64,000 nucleotides of DNA from the NCBI RefSeq assembly GCF_963576545.1, contig NC_083653.1:16971139-17035138 (forward strand), given 5' to 3'. Every line of letters begins with the position of its first letter. Position 1 is the first letter of the stretch. The stretch comes from Limanda limanda (Eukaryota > Chordata > Actinopteri > Pleuronectiformes > Pleuronectidae). A program made the translations under genes and the position numbers. The notes under the pieces were generated by a model that was given only the letters and a program-made list of their open reading frames with translations, ran no database searches and had not been told where the DNA came from. Shown one piece after another: positions 1-9,345 of this stretch.

Positions 1-512
1 TAAAGGCATTAAGGTCGTGGGCGTCAGGGACAGATGGACACTGTTTCAGTTTAAAGTGGACACAGGCTGTAATGTCTTTAGCCCACGGGCACAGCGGGTG
101 ACAAGTGCAACGAGCAAAGAAAAGATCGCATTTCGAACAGCAGACTGACTTAATTAAAGGTTCAGTGTGTGGAATGTAGGGGCATCTAGTGGTGAAGTTA
201 CATGTTGCAGCTGAACACTCCTCACCTCACCTCACCTCACCCTTCCCCTCCAAACATGAAAGAGAACCTGTGGTGGCCTTAGGTTGTCATAAAAACTCAA
301 AACGTATTTAAATACAAAGGGCCCATTCTAGGGTAAAGAAAGTAGAAAAAATAAATGAACATAACATTTCTGTCTTCATGTTGTTTTGACACAATACACC
401 GATATACCATGAGAAGCCATTTAGATACAATGCATCTCTGTAAATCTATACACACACAGGCTGCTGGGTTTATAGAGTGTCCTTATCTGACACGGAATAG
501 ATTTTTTCTTAC
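1..512 (-). other. gtf2a1 intron 9 (partial)
   Basis: Intronic sequence between exon 9 and the terminal exon outside the window. It contains a short CTCAC repeat near 221-240. No coding similarity is visible. Confidence 0.8.
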
Positions 513-602
513 CTTGTCATATTGGCACACAACTACATTCTCTGTATCAAACAATTCCTGGTCCTCCTCATCACTGACATCATCCTCACTGTTCAGTGGC
601 TC
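513..602 (-). CDS. gtf2a1: gtf2a1 coding exon 9, start of the beta-barrel
   Basis: These 30 codons start EPLNSEDDVSDEEDQELFDT and end ENVVVCQYDK. This is almost identical to the human beta-chain region that leads into the TBP- and DNA-contacting barrel. The donor is GTAAGA. The remaining family sequence (RSKNKWKFHLKDG and beyond) does not occur on either strand of bases 1-512, so the terminal exon lies outside. Confidence 0.96.
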
Positions 603-3600
603 CTGACAAATAAACAAAACCAACAAGTTGAACAATGTTTTGAGTCCTCCACAGGGTGGACATGGCTTTAAAATGGCATCTGGCACATTAAAACTATTTT
701 AAAAGTAAAAGTGAACAATCCATATTTATTATAATCTGATAAAATGATAATATCATGAAATAAACGTATTTATCAAATGAGCACAAAATGTAGTATTGAC
801 CAGTTTACCTTTTATCAAACTGCATGCATGTTGCGGGATAATGAAAAGCTAAAACGACCGATGTAATGGAGAGTGCTGCCTTCCTGCTAAGTATGGTAAA
901 ACTTTATGGATTTTTTTGACAGTCCCATTTACACCTCAGGGTTTCTCCCCAATTCTGCTGATGCCCAGTCCAACTATGACAGACGCGTCAATGAGTTTGT
1001 GTGAGAAAGAGAAAACAGACAGACGTTGTGCACACATCTCTACTATAAAGCAACGCAAAACACCAGGTCAGGGATGTGTTACATTATTTTGGTTTTTAAA
1101 AATGTGTTAATCGTTTAAAAGCTGGAGGGATAAATTAAACAATAGCGAGTTGCCAGTCTAGATGACTAATGGGAAACATTGAACGTCACGTATGAAACAA
1201 AATACTTTTAACTATTTCAGCAAAAGCTCACCACTAAAGATTTAAGGAGCCACTGAAAAAAATTGTATAGAATATGACTATGAATATTTTTTTAAAGATT
1301 TCCTCTTGTGCCCACCTCCTCAACCTGTCCGTCCTCTCCTCCTTCCCTCGCCTTCTCCTCTTCCTCGTCTTCATCATACTCCTCCTCCTCATCTTCATCC
1401 TCCTCTGATGAGGTGTCTCCGGCTCCGTCCACCTGCAGCATCATGGGAGGCTGTGCCTGGGGCTGAGCCTGGGCCTGCTGCTGGGGTTGGGCCTGTGGTG
1501 CAGCTGCCCCCTGGACCTGCTGGACCTGCTGGACCTGCTGGACCTGCTGGACCTGCTGGACCTGCTGGACCTGCTGGACCTGAACTGCTGCCTGACCGGG
1601 CTGCTGTGCCATCGGTGTTGCCTGCATCACCTGACGGGAAAGAGGGGATGGAGAAAGAAAACTGTCAATATGAAAGTCGTATATTCTGTATAAAAAAAAA
1701 ACACAAATTTACAGCAGGTTTCCTGTGCGTTTTTTAACAAGCTGGATCATACTTTAGAATTAGAATACACTTCTATATTTCCATCAATAAAAGTACAAAA
1801 TTTTGTAAAGCGGAAAAACATAGTGAAAAAGCGGCACAGTGTATTACAGCTGTGCAAACATATAGATACAATGATTATCACATGATATTTTCCATGAAAG
1901 TGGTAGATAACAGTGAAATTGCACAATATGCACTGTGAGGTTTATGGCAAGTACATTTTATTTCAGTGTGTTCAGTTACACTACACAACCCAAATATTTT
2001 TCCCTAAAAAAGGTTTTGCACAATTTGTTTTGCTCATCACAATATATATCTCGTCACCCATATATTGTGAGACATATTGTATTGTGCGCTTCCTTGCCAA
2101 TGCACAGGCCAAGTGTATAAGAGAAAAACAAATGATACTCAATAAACCAAATAAGAGCAATAAAACGAAAAGGGGAGGTGCTTACCTGTGTGTTGCCTTG
2201 GACTTTGTTTGAAGCCAACACAATCTGCTGAGGCTGGATGATGACTCCTGTTTGCTGGGGCATTCCTCCCTGCATAGGAGTCAGGACCTGGATTCAAAGT
2301 TCATGAGAGGAGTCCACATTTTATACAAGCTTTTAAATCGACATTCATAAATAAAATACAAGCAATGCCCAATTCCAATTGGTGTATTTGGCCCAAGCTG
2401 AAGAAAAGCACAGTAGTAATTGATGTATTAAACTTAATTGAGCCATTTCTGGTGTAATGGAGTAACGTACAATAGGGTACTTCAGAGAAAAGACGTGAGC
2501 CGACTGATTTCGCAGAATTATTTCATATTTTCTTGGCATTTCTTTGACCATATTTCCACATTTCTCCTACTGCTTGATTGCCAAAGGAGCCACAGCTATG
2601 CAGCTGCTGGCTTCATCTAACCTCATGTGTCATGGGCAGAGTTATGGACTGATTAGACGTAGAATGACAATTATTATACACTGATCAGCATTAAAAGATG
2701 TAACTTTGTTTAATGTTGTGGCTGAGGGTGTGTTTTTTTGGACTAGGATGAGCCATGAAGCCATGGAAAATGACAGACTACAAAATCACATCAGAATAAA
2801 CTCTTTCAAAACAGGCCACAGACATACATGGATCAGCCGCAACTTTCAAAATCAGTCGCTCGTAATGCTGTGGCTGATCTAAGTATACTTTAAGTTGACA
2901 GTAACTATCTGAAAACCACAGACAAACATGATAGATGGAGTTGTGTGGCACTTCCAGCAAGCAAAGTCAACTTAAAGTTCAGTTTTAAGGCTTTCACTCC
3001 TTTTACCACAGATTGATGTCCTCCTATGTGTGATAGGATTACCTGTTGTATGACTGGTGCCTGCACACCACCAGGCTGCATCTGCTGCTGCAGGAGGATC
3101 TGCTGCTGGGGCTGCTGGATGAGGTACTGAGCCCCGTTGGGAGCACGGACAACCTGCAGGATCTGACCTAAGAGACATCGAAAGAAACATGGTTGGATTA
3201 AACATGGTTCATAACTAGTCTTTCAAACCATCTTGGACCTTGCGGGGGCCAATGTTTACAAAGCTTCAACTATTTGGGACGTCTCTACACCATGACATTC
3301 ACGTATATTTGAAAAATACCCTTTAATACAAGGCGGGTGGCCCCCTGACACCAGGGACTGCTAAGTGGCACTCATTGAAAATCAATGTTGAAACTAACCC
3401 ACCACATTATCTACAGATCAGGGACATCCCCCATCCTCTCCTGCCCCTCGGCCGTCTCTCTCACTAGCTGAGAAAGCAGCCTCTGCCCACAGCAGCACCA
3501 CTTTGCCCCACAGTCATGGTTTAGCCCCAGCTGTCTCTGCGTCGGCCGCCTATGCTGGCAGTTCAAATGGCTCGGGGCGACCGTGGTAATGGTTGTCAGA

Positions 3601-5549
3601 AACCCAAGGGGCAGAAAGCCTCTAGAACAAAACATGTATTATTTATGTCGCAAAACTGCGTGTGCTGCTACTGGAGCCCTAGAGATACTAGACTTGATAA
3701 TGTATCTAGCTAAGCAAGGTAATGGTACGTTTTGTGCGTGTGTCTGTGTCTGTGTGTGTGTGACAGAAAGAGATGGGGGAGTTGTCCTAACATGACTATT
3801 GAGGAGCGTGTTGTTATGGGGGAAATCCCTGACCCACAACATGATTGGCAGAAATGCCAGTGTGAGCGTTTTACCTTGGCTGGTGATGAGCTGTTGGTAT
3901 GGGCCGACCCCTGTCGGCAAAGCAAGCGTTGCTGCGGTAGCTGCTGCACTCTAGTGGAGAATAAGAGAACACGCATGCAGGCAGTGAGGAACACGTATAC
4001 ACACGCAGAGATACAGATTCACGCAGCATTTGGGCCTGAGGCAAAATAATATACATAACTATGGCCTACAGGTTTGGATTCATCGATGTGGCAATTAAGA
4101 CTGTTTAAGTATCATGGCTGTCGAGGTGTAAATGCTCTACAGATGTATGAAAAATGCACAGTAGGTATTTATCTTAAAGCTTCTCTGAAGAACTGTTAAT
4201 ATCGATTAAATACAGCAAAACCACTTCATAATTCATGTTGCCTTGGCTGATGTGATAAAAGCAACATTTACATATTTATGATCATACATTTTATCTTCAT
4301 GGTTTGATAGTGAATGTTTAAAGTGATAGAAAAAGAGCTTAAAATGTTTTTTAGAATTGAGAGAGAACAAAGTGAATAGGAGCAAAGATGCTACACCTGA
4401 CATTAACAGATGATTCGCTGAACCATCTGTTAACCGTTACCAAAGGAAAGAGTTGACATACCATTGTTTTTAACGGTGTGTTTGTCACAGACACAACAGG
4501 AGTGTGTAAGAGGATGTATTACTGTTGGCTTTATATCTCAACTGTAATCCCAGGTGCTTAGCAACTCTCTGAAAGTCCTTCCTCTGCTTTTGACGTCTCT
4601 GTTACTACACCAGTCATTCTGCTCTGAAGAAAGAGTTGAGATCCTTAACCTTCTTCTTCTTGTGGGTAGGCTATTCAGTAACTGAGTGAGAATGTTTTTC
4701 AAAATGTTGAATAAAGGTGTTAGTAGTTATTTTTAGTAGACACCATAACACTGGAATTTGTTGCCTTTTTAGAGGAACAAAGCATTTTGTGTGCAGGTGG
4801 GCCAGCTAGACCTGTTCCAAATCCTGCACTTTTGCTCACTGCTGATCAAAAACAGCTACCTCCAACTTGTCTACAGTATGGTCTTTGGTTTACTTCTCCT
4901 GTTATATTAGTTTTTACACTACGCTGTCACACTTTGTTGGGACGTACAGTAATAACCCTCACAGTTTTTCTTGTGTGTGTTAAGCCCAAAGCTGTCATTT
5001 ATTATTTATCTACTTTATCTAGCATGATCTACTTACCATCCCCGTTGCACTCATATGCTGCAGAATCTTGGGATCCTGAACAATGACTTGCTGCTGGGGA
5101 GCTGTGAAGACAAACATATTTAACTTAAACCATATTTATAACATCTACTGAACAAATACATTTTAAAACGTACGACATATTAACAAAATCTGTAAAAATT
5201 TGGTTGAACTACTACTGTCTCTTAAAATCTAAGGTATTCATGATAAGTTCACTTATGAAGTATCAAATACCGTCAAAGGGGTTTTTTACTTGTGAAAGGT
5301 GGATAAACAATGTAAAGCTGCATATGACCTTCATATTGCTGTGTTTACAACGTGCAGAGGTTGTTTGTATATAAACATGAGTGGTGGTGCCGGTGCGGAC
5401 CCACCTTGCTGCTGCTGGGGCGGCAGGATGACTTGCTGGGTGTGTGCAGCCTGCGTCACATGCTGAACATGTTGCACCTGTTGGACATGCTGAACCTGAT
5501 GATGATGATGCTGTTGCTGCTGCTGCTGTTGTTGCTGCTGTTGTTGTTG

Positions 5550-5580
<31 letters not shown>

Positions 5581-7976
5581 TGAAGCTGCAGCTGAGCGGC
5601 CTGTAAGGCTGCCTGCTCCTCGGTATGGAAGCCCTCCACTGCCTTGGACTGCAACAGTTTGTTCTCCCATAGCTGAAGCATTGAGCAGAAAGGCCAGCAC
5701 TTTTAACCCAGTGTTGTGAAAACAAGGTAACGAATTTTCAGAAAATGAGGTTGTTGCTGTAGATTGGTCTATAGTGGTTGAATATCATTCATCAAACCCA
5801 ATCTTCCCAACTGTATATAACTTTGCGATGCCAAGTAGAAATAAAAACAAAAAAACATCAAGGTTACTCCTAAATAGACTTAATAATAACTTAATCTATA
5901 GAGCACTTTTATTGTGTTTACTAAGACGAAATTTGTTTTTTATCCAATATGAGTTTACAGATGTGTCTGATGGCAGTGTTTGAGTGTCTGTGGACGAGAG
6001 AGAGGAATCAGTAGAAGATGAATGAATAAAAGGAACGATTTGAGCTATATAAGTAAATTATAAATCACTGTGTGGTGATCAGTGTTGATACAGTAGGACA
6101 GAGTGAGCAGTGCTTCATATGAGGCCCAACACCAACTGACTTCCAGATAGCGAAGGGAATGTGGCCACATGGGTCTAGACCACTGGTTTGAGTGATCGGC
6201 TCTCAGGACGCATTCGGGTACGTCCACACCTGTGCTTGGCTCTGAGCACTTGTTTATACCAGGTCTGAACGGCCTTGTGGTTATTTACGTCCTGGCGAAG
6301 CTTGACACCACACTCTGCTTTCTTCTGTGGTGGTTGTACGCATAAACAGTGACTCGTGATGAGGACAGTTACCGTTTTCAGCTCGAGGAGGACCTGCTCG
6401 TCCACCCCCTCGTCCAGGAACAGCTCCCGCACCTCGTTGATCACATCCTCAATCACAGACTTGTATAACTTAGGCTGAGAGGAACAGGAGAGAAGACAGT
6501 CATTAGCACATTGTCAATGTAAATATGATCAATGTTTAACCACAGGGAGCTTCTTTAACGTGGATATTATGGTGTCTGATGTAAAACTAATTTTTTTGAA
6601 ACATTTCAACCCCCCAAACAAACATGTCAATACATGACATGTCACAATAATATTTTGAATAAATGTTGCAACTGTCCACTATTATACAATCCCTGGGATG
6701 TATCTTCAGCCCGAGATGTTTTCCTGCTGTAATCCATGTGAACCGGATGTATGTGGGGATACTGTGAGATACGAGGCGGCCTACAGCCACAAATACACAA
6801 CATTTAAAGGCCCACGTCAGTCTATGTTCAGCACCAGCACACAGCGGCACAGTGTACAAAGCTAAGCGGGCCAGCACGCTGCGTTTCCCCGGTGTCCGCA
6901 GCACGGCCCTCGGTCCCTGCCTCCCCCTCGGCCCCGGCTGCTCTCCGCGATTTAAGGCTCGGCCCTGGTGTTTATATGTGGAAGCCGGTGACGTAGCGTC
7001 GCGGAGCGCCTTCCCATCCCGGGCAGTCTATATTAGAGAGCCAAGATGGCCGTATAAAACCAGGCGGCGGAAAGGAGGAGGGCCAGAGCCGGAGCGAACG
7101 GGACACGAGGAAGCCATTTTACGGAGCAGCGAGGCAGCGAGTTCGTTCTGGGGCCGAGTCATGTGGAGGAGTTCCCCGGGGTTTTAGCTCATGGTGCTCG
7201 GCTCTGGTTAAAGCAGGGGTGGCCTGGTCGGCTGGAGCGGGACATTATCGGACATGAGCCGGGTAGAAGTGGAGGTTTTGGGCGGAGAGCCTCTGCCTCC
7301 TGGGCGTGGAATGGTGGACAATGAACTGACGACTTTCGACTAAAAGGACATTTTTTTTTAATTTGGTCGGTCTCCCCGAACACAAGCTTCATTCATTCGT
7401 TCGCGGTGGATGATGACAAGGTGCTTTGCGTACATTTTGTATTTTTTTTAAAGAAGTATGCACAGTCTAACCAGCCTAGCCCCCCCCCCCACACCGTACC
7501 GTGCTCCTCAACGACACGAGCACCGACCGAGTGAAGGAACAGCACAAACAAGAAATAACCTGAAGCCCCATGTTTACTCTGATTCAAACCACTCCGGAGT
7601 AATCGAGCCTGACACACAGCACCAATAGAACTTAAAAAAAAAATAGATATGACTTATAATCCACCATTTCCCCCCCAACGTTATGTATAACAGAAAATAA
7701 AGGCTATATCTCTTCTTTGCTTTACTAGCTTGTTTGAATCTGAAACCCGGTCTCTAAAAAACTGATTAAAATGGCCGAATGACTGCACGGTAAGTCTTTG
7801 GTTTTATTTGGCCCCACGGTGGAAGTGTTTTGGTTTAAAAAGCAGATTTCAGTTTGATACATTAAAACAGCACTTGGTGGACGGCTGCTCCGTTAACTTT
7901 ACCCCGTTTCCCCCCCCTCTGACAATCCTGAGAGATTGGTCCTTACCACTGGGTTCGAGTTAGCCGAGCTCGCCAT
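513..7976 (-). CDS. gtf2a1: gtf2a1, TFIIA alpha/beta precursor (nine exons, 3' end off window)
   Basis: Encodes the TFIIA large subunit precursor, which stabilises TBP on the core promoter in the nucleus; in the family it is cleaved by taspase-1 into alpha and beta chains. Nine coding exons (7976-7947, 6474-6373, 5672-5405, 5101-5037, 3950-3875, 3167-3043, 2287-2186, 1630-1316, 602-513) join in phase to 391 codons. Order: N-terminal four-helix-bundle part (residues about 11-60), Gln/His-rich linker (75-133), hydrophobic and Gln-rich linker with the AAATAATLALP-like block (exon 5), VQQ repeat and acidic stretch rich in E and D (exon 8), then the start of the beta-barrel (ENVVVCQYDK, exon 9). 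The last exon, about 35 residues in the family, lies left of base 1. The complete protein would be about 425 residues against 376 in human; the excess is mostly linker repeats. All introns are GT-AG. Identification is by recall of the family sequence. Confidence 0.96.
1316..1630 (-). CDS. gtf2a1: gtf2a1 coding exon 8, VQQ repeat and acidic region
   Basis: These 105 codons (residues 257-361) run from VMQATPMAQQPGQAA through tandem QQV units and a Q/A/P-rich stretch. They then reach LQVDGAGDTSSEEDEDEEEE, close to human LQVDGTGDTSSEEDEDEEED, and end GQVEE. The VDGxGDT motif just before the acidic run is the conserved taspase-1 recognition area of the family. The donor is GTGGGC. The tandem repeat makes this exon longer than its mammalian counterpart. 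Confidence 0.95.
1511..1581 (-). repeat. 9-bp coding minisatellite, (Gln-Gln-Val)n, in gtf2a1 exon 8
   Basis: About eight near-identical copies of a 9-base unit read CAG CAG GTC on the coding strand. Because the unit is a multiple of three, copy-number changes keep the frame. The near absence of synonymous differences between units indicates recent expansion or homogenisation. Confidence 0.95.
2186..2287 (-). CDS. gtf2a1: gtf2a1 coding exon 7
   Basis: These 34 codons include MPQQTGVIIQPQQIVLASNK, matching human SPQTGVIIQPQQILFTGNK. The acceptor is CCAG and the donor is GTAAGC; both ends are phase 0. Confidence 0.95.
3043..3167 (-). CDS. gtf2a1: gtf2a1 coding exon 6
   Basis: This 125-base exon encodes GQILQVVRAPNGAQYLIQ followed by a Gln-rich stretch and QPGGVQAPVIQQ. 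It corresponds to human GQLLQVVRAANGAQYIFQ through GGVQAPVIQQ. The donor is GTAATC; it leaves in phase 0. Confidence 0.95.
3875..3950 (-). CDS. gtf2a1: gtf2a1 coding exon 5
   Basis: This 76-base exon encodes SAAATAATLALPTGVGPYQQ and then LITSQ, matching human SAAATAATLALPAGVTPVQQ. The acceptor is CTAG and the donor is GTAAAA; it exits in phase 1. The Ala/Leu-rich block is one of the few conserved parts of the linker. Confidence 0.95.
5037..5101 (-). CDS. gtf2a1: gtf2a1 coding exon 4
   Basis: This 65-base exon encodes APQQQVIVQDPKILQHMSATGM, matching the conserved human block PQVIVPDSKLIQHMN. The acceptor is CACAG and the donor is a consensus GTAAGT. It enters in phase 1 and leaves in phase 0. 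Confidence 0.94.
5405..5672 (-). CDS. gtf2a1: gtf2a1 coding exon 3, helix end plus polyQ/polyH linker
   Basis: The exon opens with LWENKLLQSKAVEGFH (residues 45-60), completing the helical bundle. It then enters a linker with 24 glutamines in a row (75-98), four histidines (99-102) and a run of QVQHV-type units. It is 268 bases long and exits in phase 1 at donor GTGGGT. The linker is known to be poorly conserved in the family; a histidine and glutamine run is also present in human. Confidence 0.95.
5511..5582 (-). repeat. Glutamine tract Q24 in gtf2a1 exon 3
   Basis: Twenty-four Gln codons in a row, mixed CAG and CAA, lie next to four His codons (5499-5510). The mix of codons suggests some age and should reduce slippage compared with a pure CAG run, although the seven CAG codons at the right end are uninterrupted. 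Confidence 0.95.
5673..6372 (-). other. gtf2a1 intron 2
   Basis: A/T-rich intron of 700 bases. Nothing beyond the splice signals is recognised. Confidence 0.75.
6373..6474 (-). CDS. gtf2a1: gtf2a1 coding exon 2, N-terminal helical domain
   Basis: These 34 codons (residues 11-44) begin PKLYKSVIEDVINEV and end ELKT. This is the highly conserved helix that pairs with the TFIIA gamma subunit in the four-helix bundle. The acceptor is CTCAG and the donor is GTAACT; both ends are phase 0. Confidence 0.97.
6840..7330. promoter_or_regulatory. CpG-rich promoter-like block inside gtf2a1 intron 1
   Basis: This GC- and CpG-rich block lies between gtf2a1 exons 2 and 1, in otherwise A/T-rich sequence. It carries a CRE-like GTGACGTAGC (6989-6998), a YY1-like CCAAGATGGCCG (7041-7052) directly followed by a plus-strand TATA-like GTATAAAAC (7052-7060), and a second YY1-type GCCATTTT (7113-7120). 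A minus-strand TATA-like ATATAAAC is also present near 6970. It could be an alternative gtf2a1 promoter, or a promoter firing rightward towards the splice donor at 7790. The motifs are visible; promoter function is inferred. Confidence 0.5.
7790..7795 (+). other. Consensus plus-strand splice donor opposite gtf2a1 intron 1
   Basis: CACG followed by GTAAGT is a near-perfect 5' splice site on the plus strand, about 700 bases right of the promoter-like block. A three-codon open frame (ATGGCCGAATGA) lies just before it. It could close the first exon of a divergent noncoding RNA. Confidence 0.3.
7947..7976 (-). CDS. gtf2a1: gtf2a1 coding exon 1 (start codon)
   Basis: The ATG is at 7976-7974 and encodes MASSANSNPV, like the human start MANSANTNTV. 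The exon ends at a strong donor (GTAAGG) and stops exactly on a codon boundary, as in the family. It is only 30 coding bases, with 5' UTR to its right. Confidence 0.93.
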
Positions 7977-8180
7977 TATACGCGTAGTGTAAAGACCACA
8001 CGGAGCTTGGCGAGATTTAGAGCCAAAAATGATCAAAAACGAGGTTAAAACAACTGGGAGTCGGAGTTTGTCAAACAGCCGGCATCACTTTTTTGTAAAT
8101 AACACACAATTGTCTCGGTCTTATTTACAGTCCCGGGCTGCTGCGACTCCCCAGCCGTCCTCCGTCCGTCCAGCTCCCGC

Positions 8181-8190
8181 TTTATATACT
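8181..8190 (-). promoter_or_regulatory. gtf2a1: TATA box, putative gtf2a1 promoter
   Basis: AGTATATAAA reads on the minus strand about 205 bases before the ATG. A start site about 30 bases downstream (near 8155) would give a 5' UTR of roughly 180 bases. The surrounding sequence is CpG-rich. Confidence 0.6.
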
Positions 8191-8288
8191 GAGCGATGGA
8201 GCTGCGAGTGCGCGAAACATAGGGCAGGGTCACACCGGAGGCACCGCGAGGCTTCCGCAGCGCGAACGGGGACTGGGGGCCGGCGCCG

Positions 8289-8309
8289 GGCAGTCTGGGA
8301 AATGGAGTT
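8289..8309 (-). promoter_or_regulatory. ZNF143/Staf-like site upstream of gtf2a1
   Basis: On the minus strand AACTCCATTTCCCAGACTGC resembles the ZNF143 consensus with its TTCCCAG core. It lies about 100 bases upstream of the TATA box, a typical position for this factor. Confidence 0.45.
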
Positions 8310-8547
8310 CGAATGGTTCGAATCCGGGAAAGTCGTGAAATAGCGACACACATGTGAGTTAGGTTATTGGCAATGGATTTTTATCCATTTATATGAATAA
8401 CGATATTAATAACACATTGTGATCGTTAACATTTGTGTTAGTGATGTGTCCTTTCGTGTCGAGGCTTCGAACGCGTGTGTCGAGCAATCTAGTCGAGGAT
8501 TGTGTTGATGACATGTGGTGGCGATCATAGCCTCGCAATGTGGTGAC

Positions 8548-8640
8548 GATCAAAGATTCAAGAGTTTATTATCAAATGCACAACAATAACATTAAGCAGT
8601 CGCGAGCCGGCAGCAATGGACCCCCCCCCCCCCCCCCCCC
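8548..8640 (+). repeat. Teleost dispersed repeat tail with C20 run
   Basis: The sequence from GATTCAAGAGTTTATTATCA on, followed by CACAACAATAACATTAAGCA, matches by memory a common fish dispersed repeat. It ends in twenty consecutive cytosines (8621-8640). Family name not assigned. Confidence 0.45.
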
Positions 8641-9103
8641 TCACATTTTGTGGACTTGGGACTTTATTGCACTGTGTAAAAGTTATTTTTTTAAATAAAA
8701 TTGAATAAAATGTTGTCCCTATTTTACGTGTCACATGCTGTCCCTACTCACACAAGCACATGCACATCACAACCTTCTGCCCAATTTGTTTCCACTTTCC
8801 CTTTTGACCCCACCATTATATCATAAAGACAGACACCATATTAATATGTTACTAATTTATGTATTGGCGTCACAAACATCATTCACCCATCCAATTCAAA
8901 GCGTCACACACCAAAGCCATGGTGTCATATCACTCTGCCTGCCATTTATTATCCACTTGATGGCGCAGTGGAGCAAATGAAGCACCGTGAAGCTTCGGCC
9001 CATGAGTGAACCAATTGGATGGAAAAAAATCAATGCTTCATGAAGCTTCATCTCGCCTTCTCTTATATATGTATATACATAACAATAATAAGAACACATT
9101 ATT

Positions 9104-9345
9104 AGGGCCCCAGCACCTATAGCTCCTGCGAAATACTATCTCGAAGGATTTGTATTTCCATTTTGGGCTTTTTCAGGGCCTAGACATGCTCAAATTCTTA
9201 CCAAAGTTTGCGGTAAATTCAAAACCCCAAAAAGTAATTGTATTTTGGAGTAATTTCAAATGGGCTTGGCAAAATGGCTCAACAGCGCCATCTAAGGAAA
9301 AGCCCCTCAGTTAGCTTTCACAGATCTTCACAAAAATCGTAGCTA
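9104..9345 (+). repeat. Dispersed teleost repeat (GGGCCC-start, AGACATGCTC type)
   Basis: Begins GGGCCCCAGCACCTATAG and contains GGGCCTAGACATGCTCAAAT, both recognisable from a widespread fish repeat. It carries no coding frame. Confidence 0.5.

Larger units (their letters stand above)
603..3042 (-). other. gtf2a1 introns 8 to 6 (exons 8 and 7 lie within)
   Basis: Apart from exons at 1316-1630 and 2186-2287 this is A/T-rich intron sequence. I see no RNA gene, transposon coding remnant or long repeat in it. Confidence 0.7.
3168..5404 (-). other. gtf2a1 introns 5 to 3 (exons 5 and 4 lie within)
   Basis: Intronic sequence around exons at 3875-3950 and 5037-5101. There is a short GT-rich run near 3736-3762. 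No coding remnants are recognised. Confidence 0.7.

Noticed and set aside
1511..1581. Regular short repeats as a CRISPR array
   Set aside because: Nine-base units without spacers inside a vertebrate coding exon.
1306..1737. Plus-strand frame with Gly-Pro-Ala repeats that looks collagen-like
   Set aside because: It is the antisense of the gtf2a1 VQQ minisatellite; the minus-strand exon has splice sites and strong homology.
4535..4642. Inverted repeat (ATCTCAACT and AGTTGAGAT, 108-base span) in a gtf2a1 intron, considered as an H/ACA snoRNA because I recall mammalian GTF2A1 hosting one
   Set aside because: No convincing second hairpin, H box and ACA arrangement; 9-base arms over 100 bases are expected by chance.
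5263..5725. Other frames over the polyQ exon (polyA, polyS, polyL)
   Set aside because: Shadows of the CAG/CAA tract in gtf2a1 exon 3.
8440..9060. Possible non-autonomous hAT element (GTCGAGGCTTCGAACGCGTG and GAAGCTTC-rich ends)
   Set aside because: Short motif resemblance only; no matching terminal repeats or target duplication could be defined.
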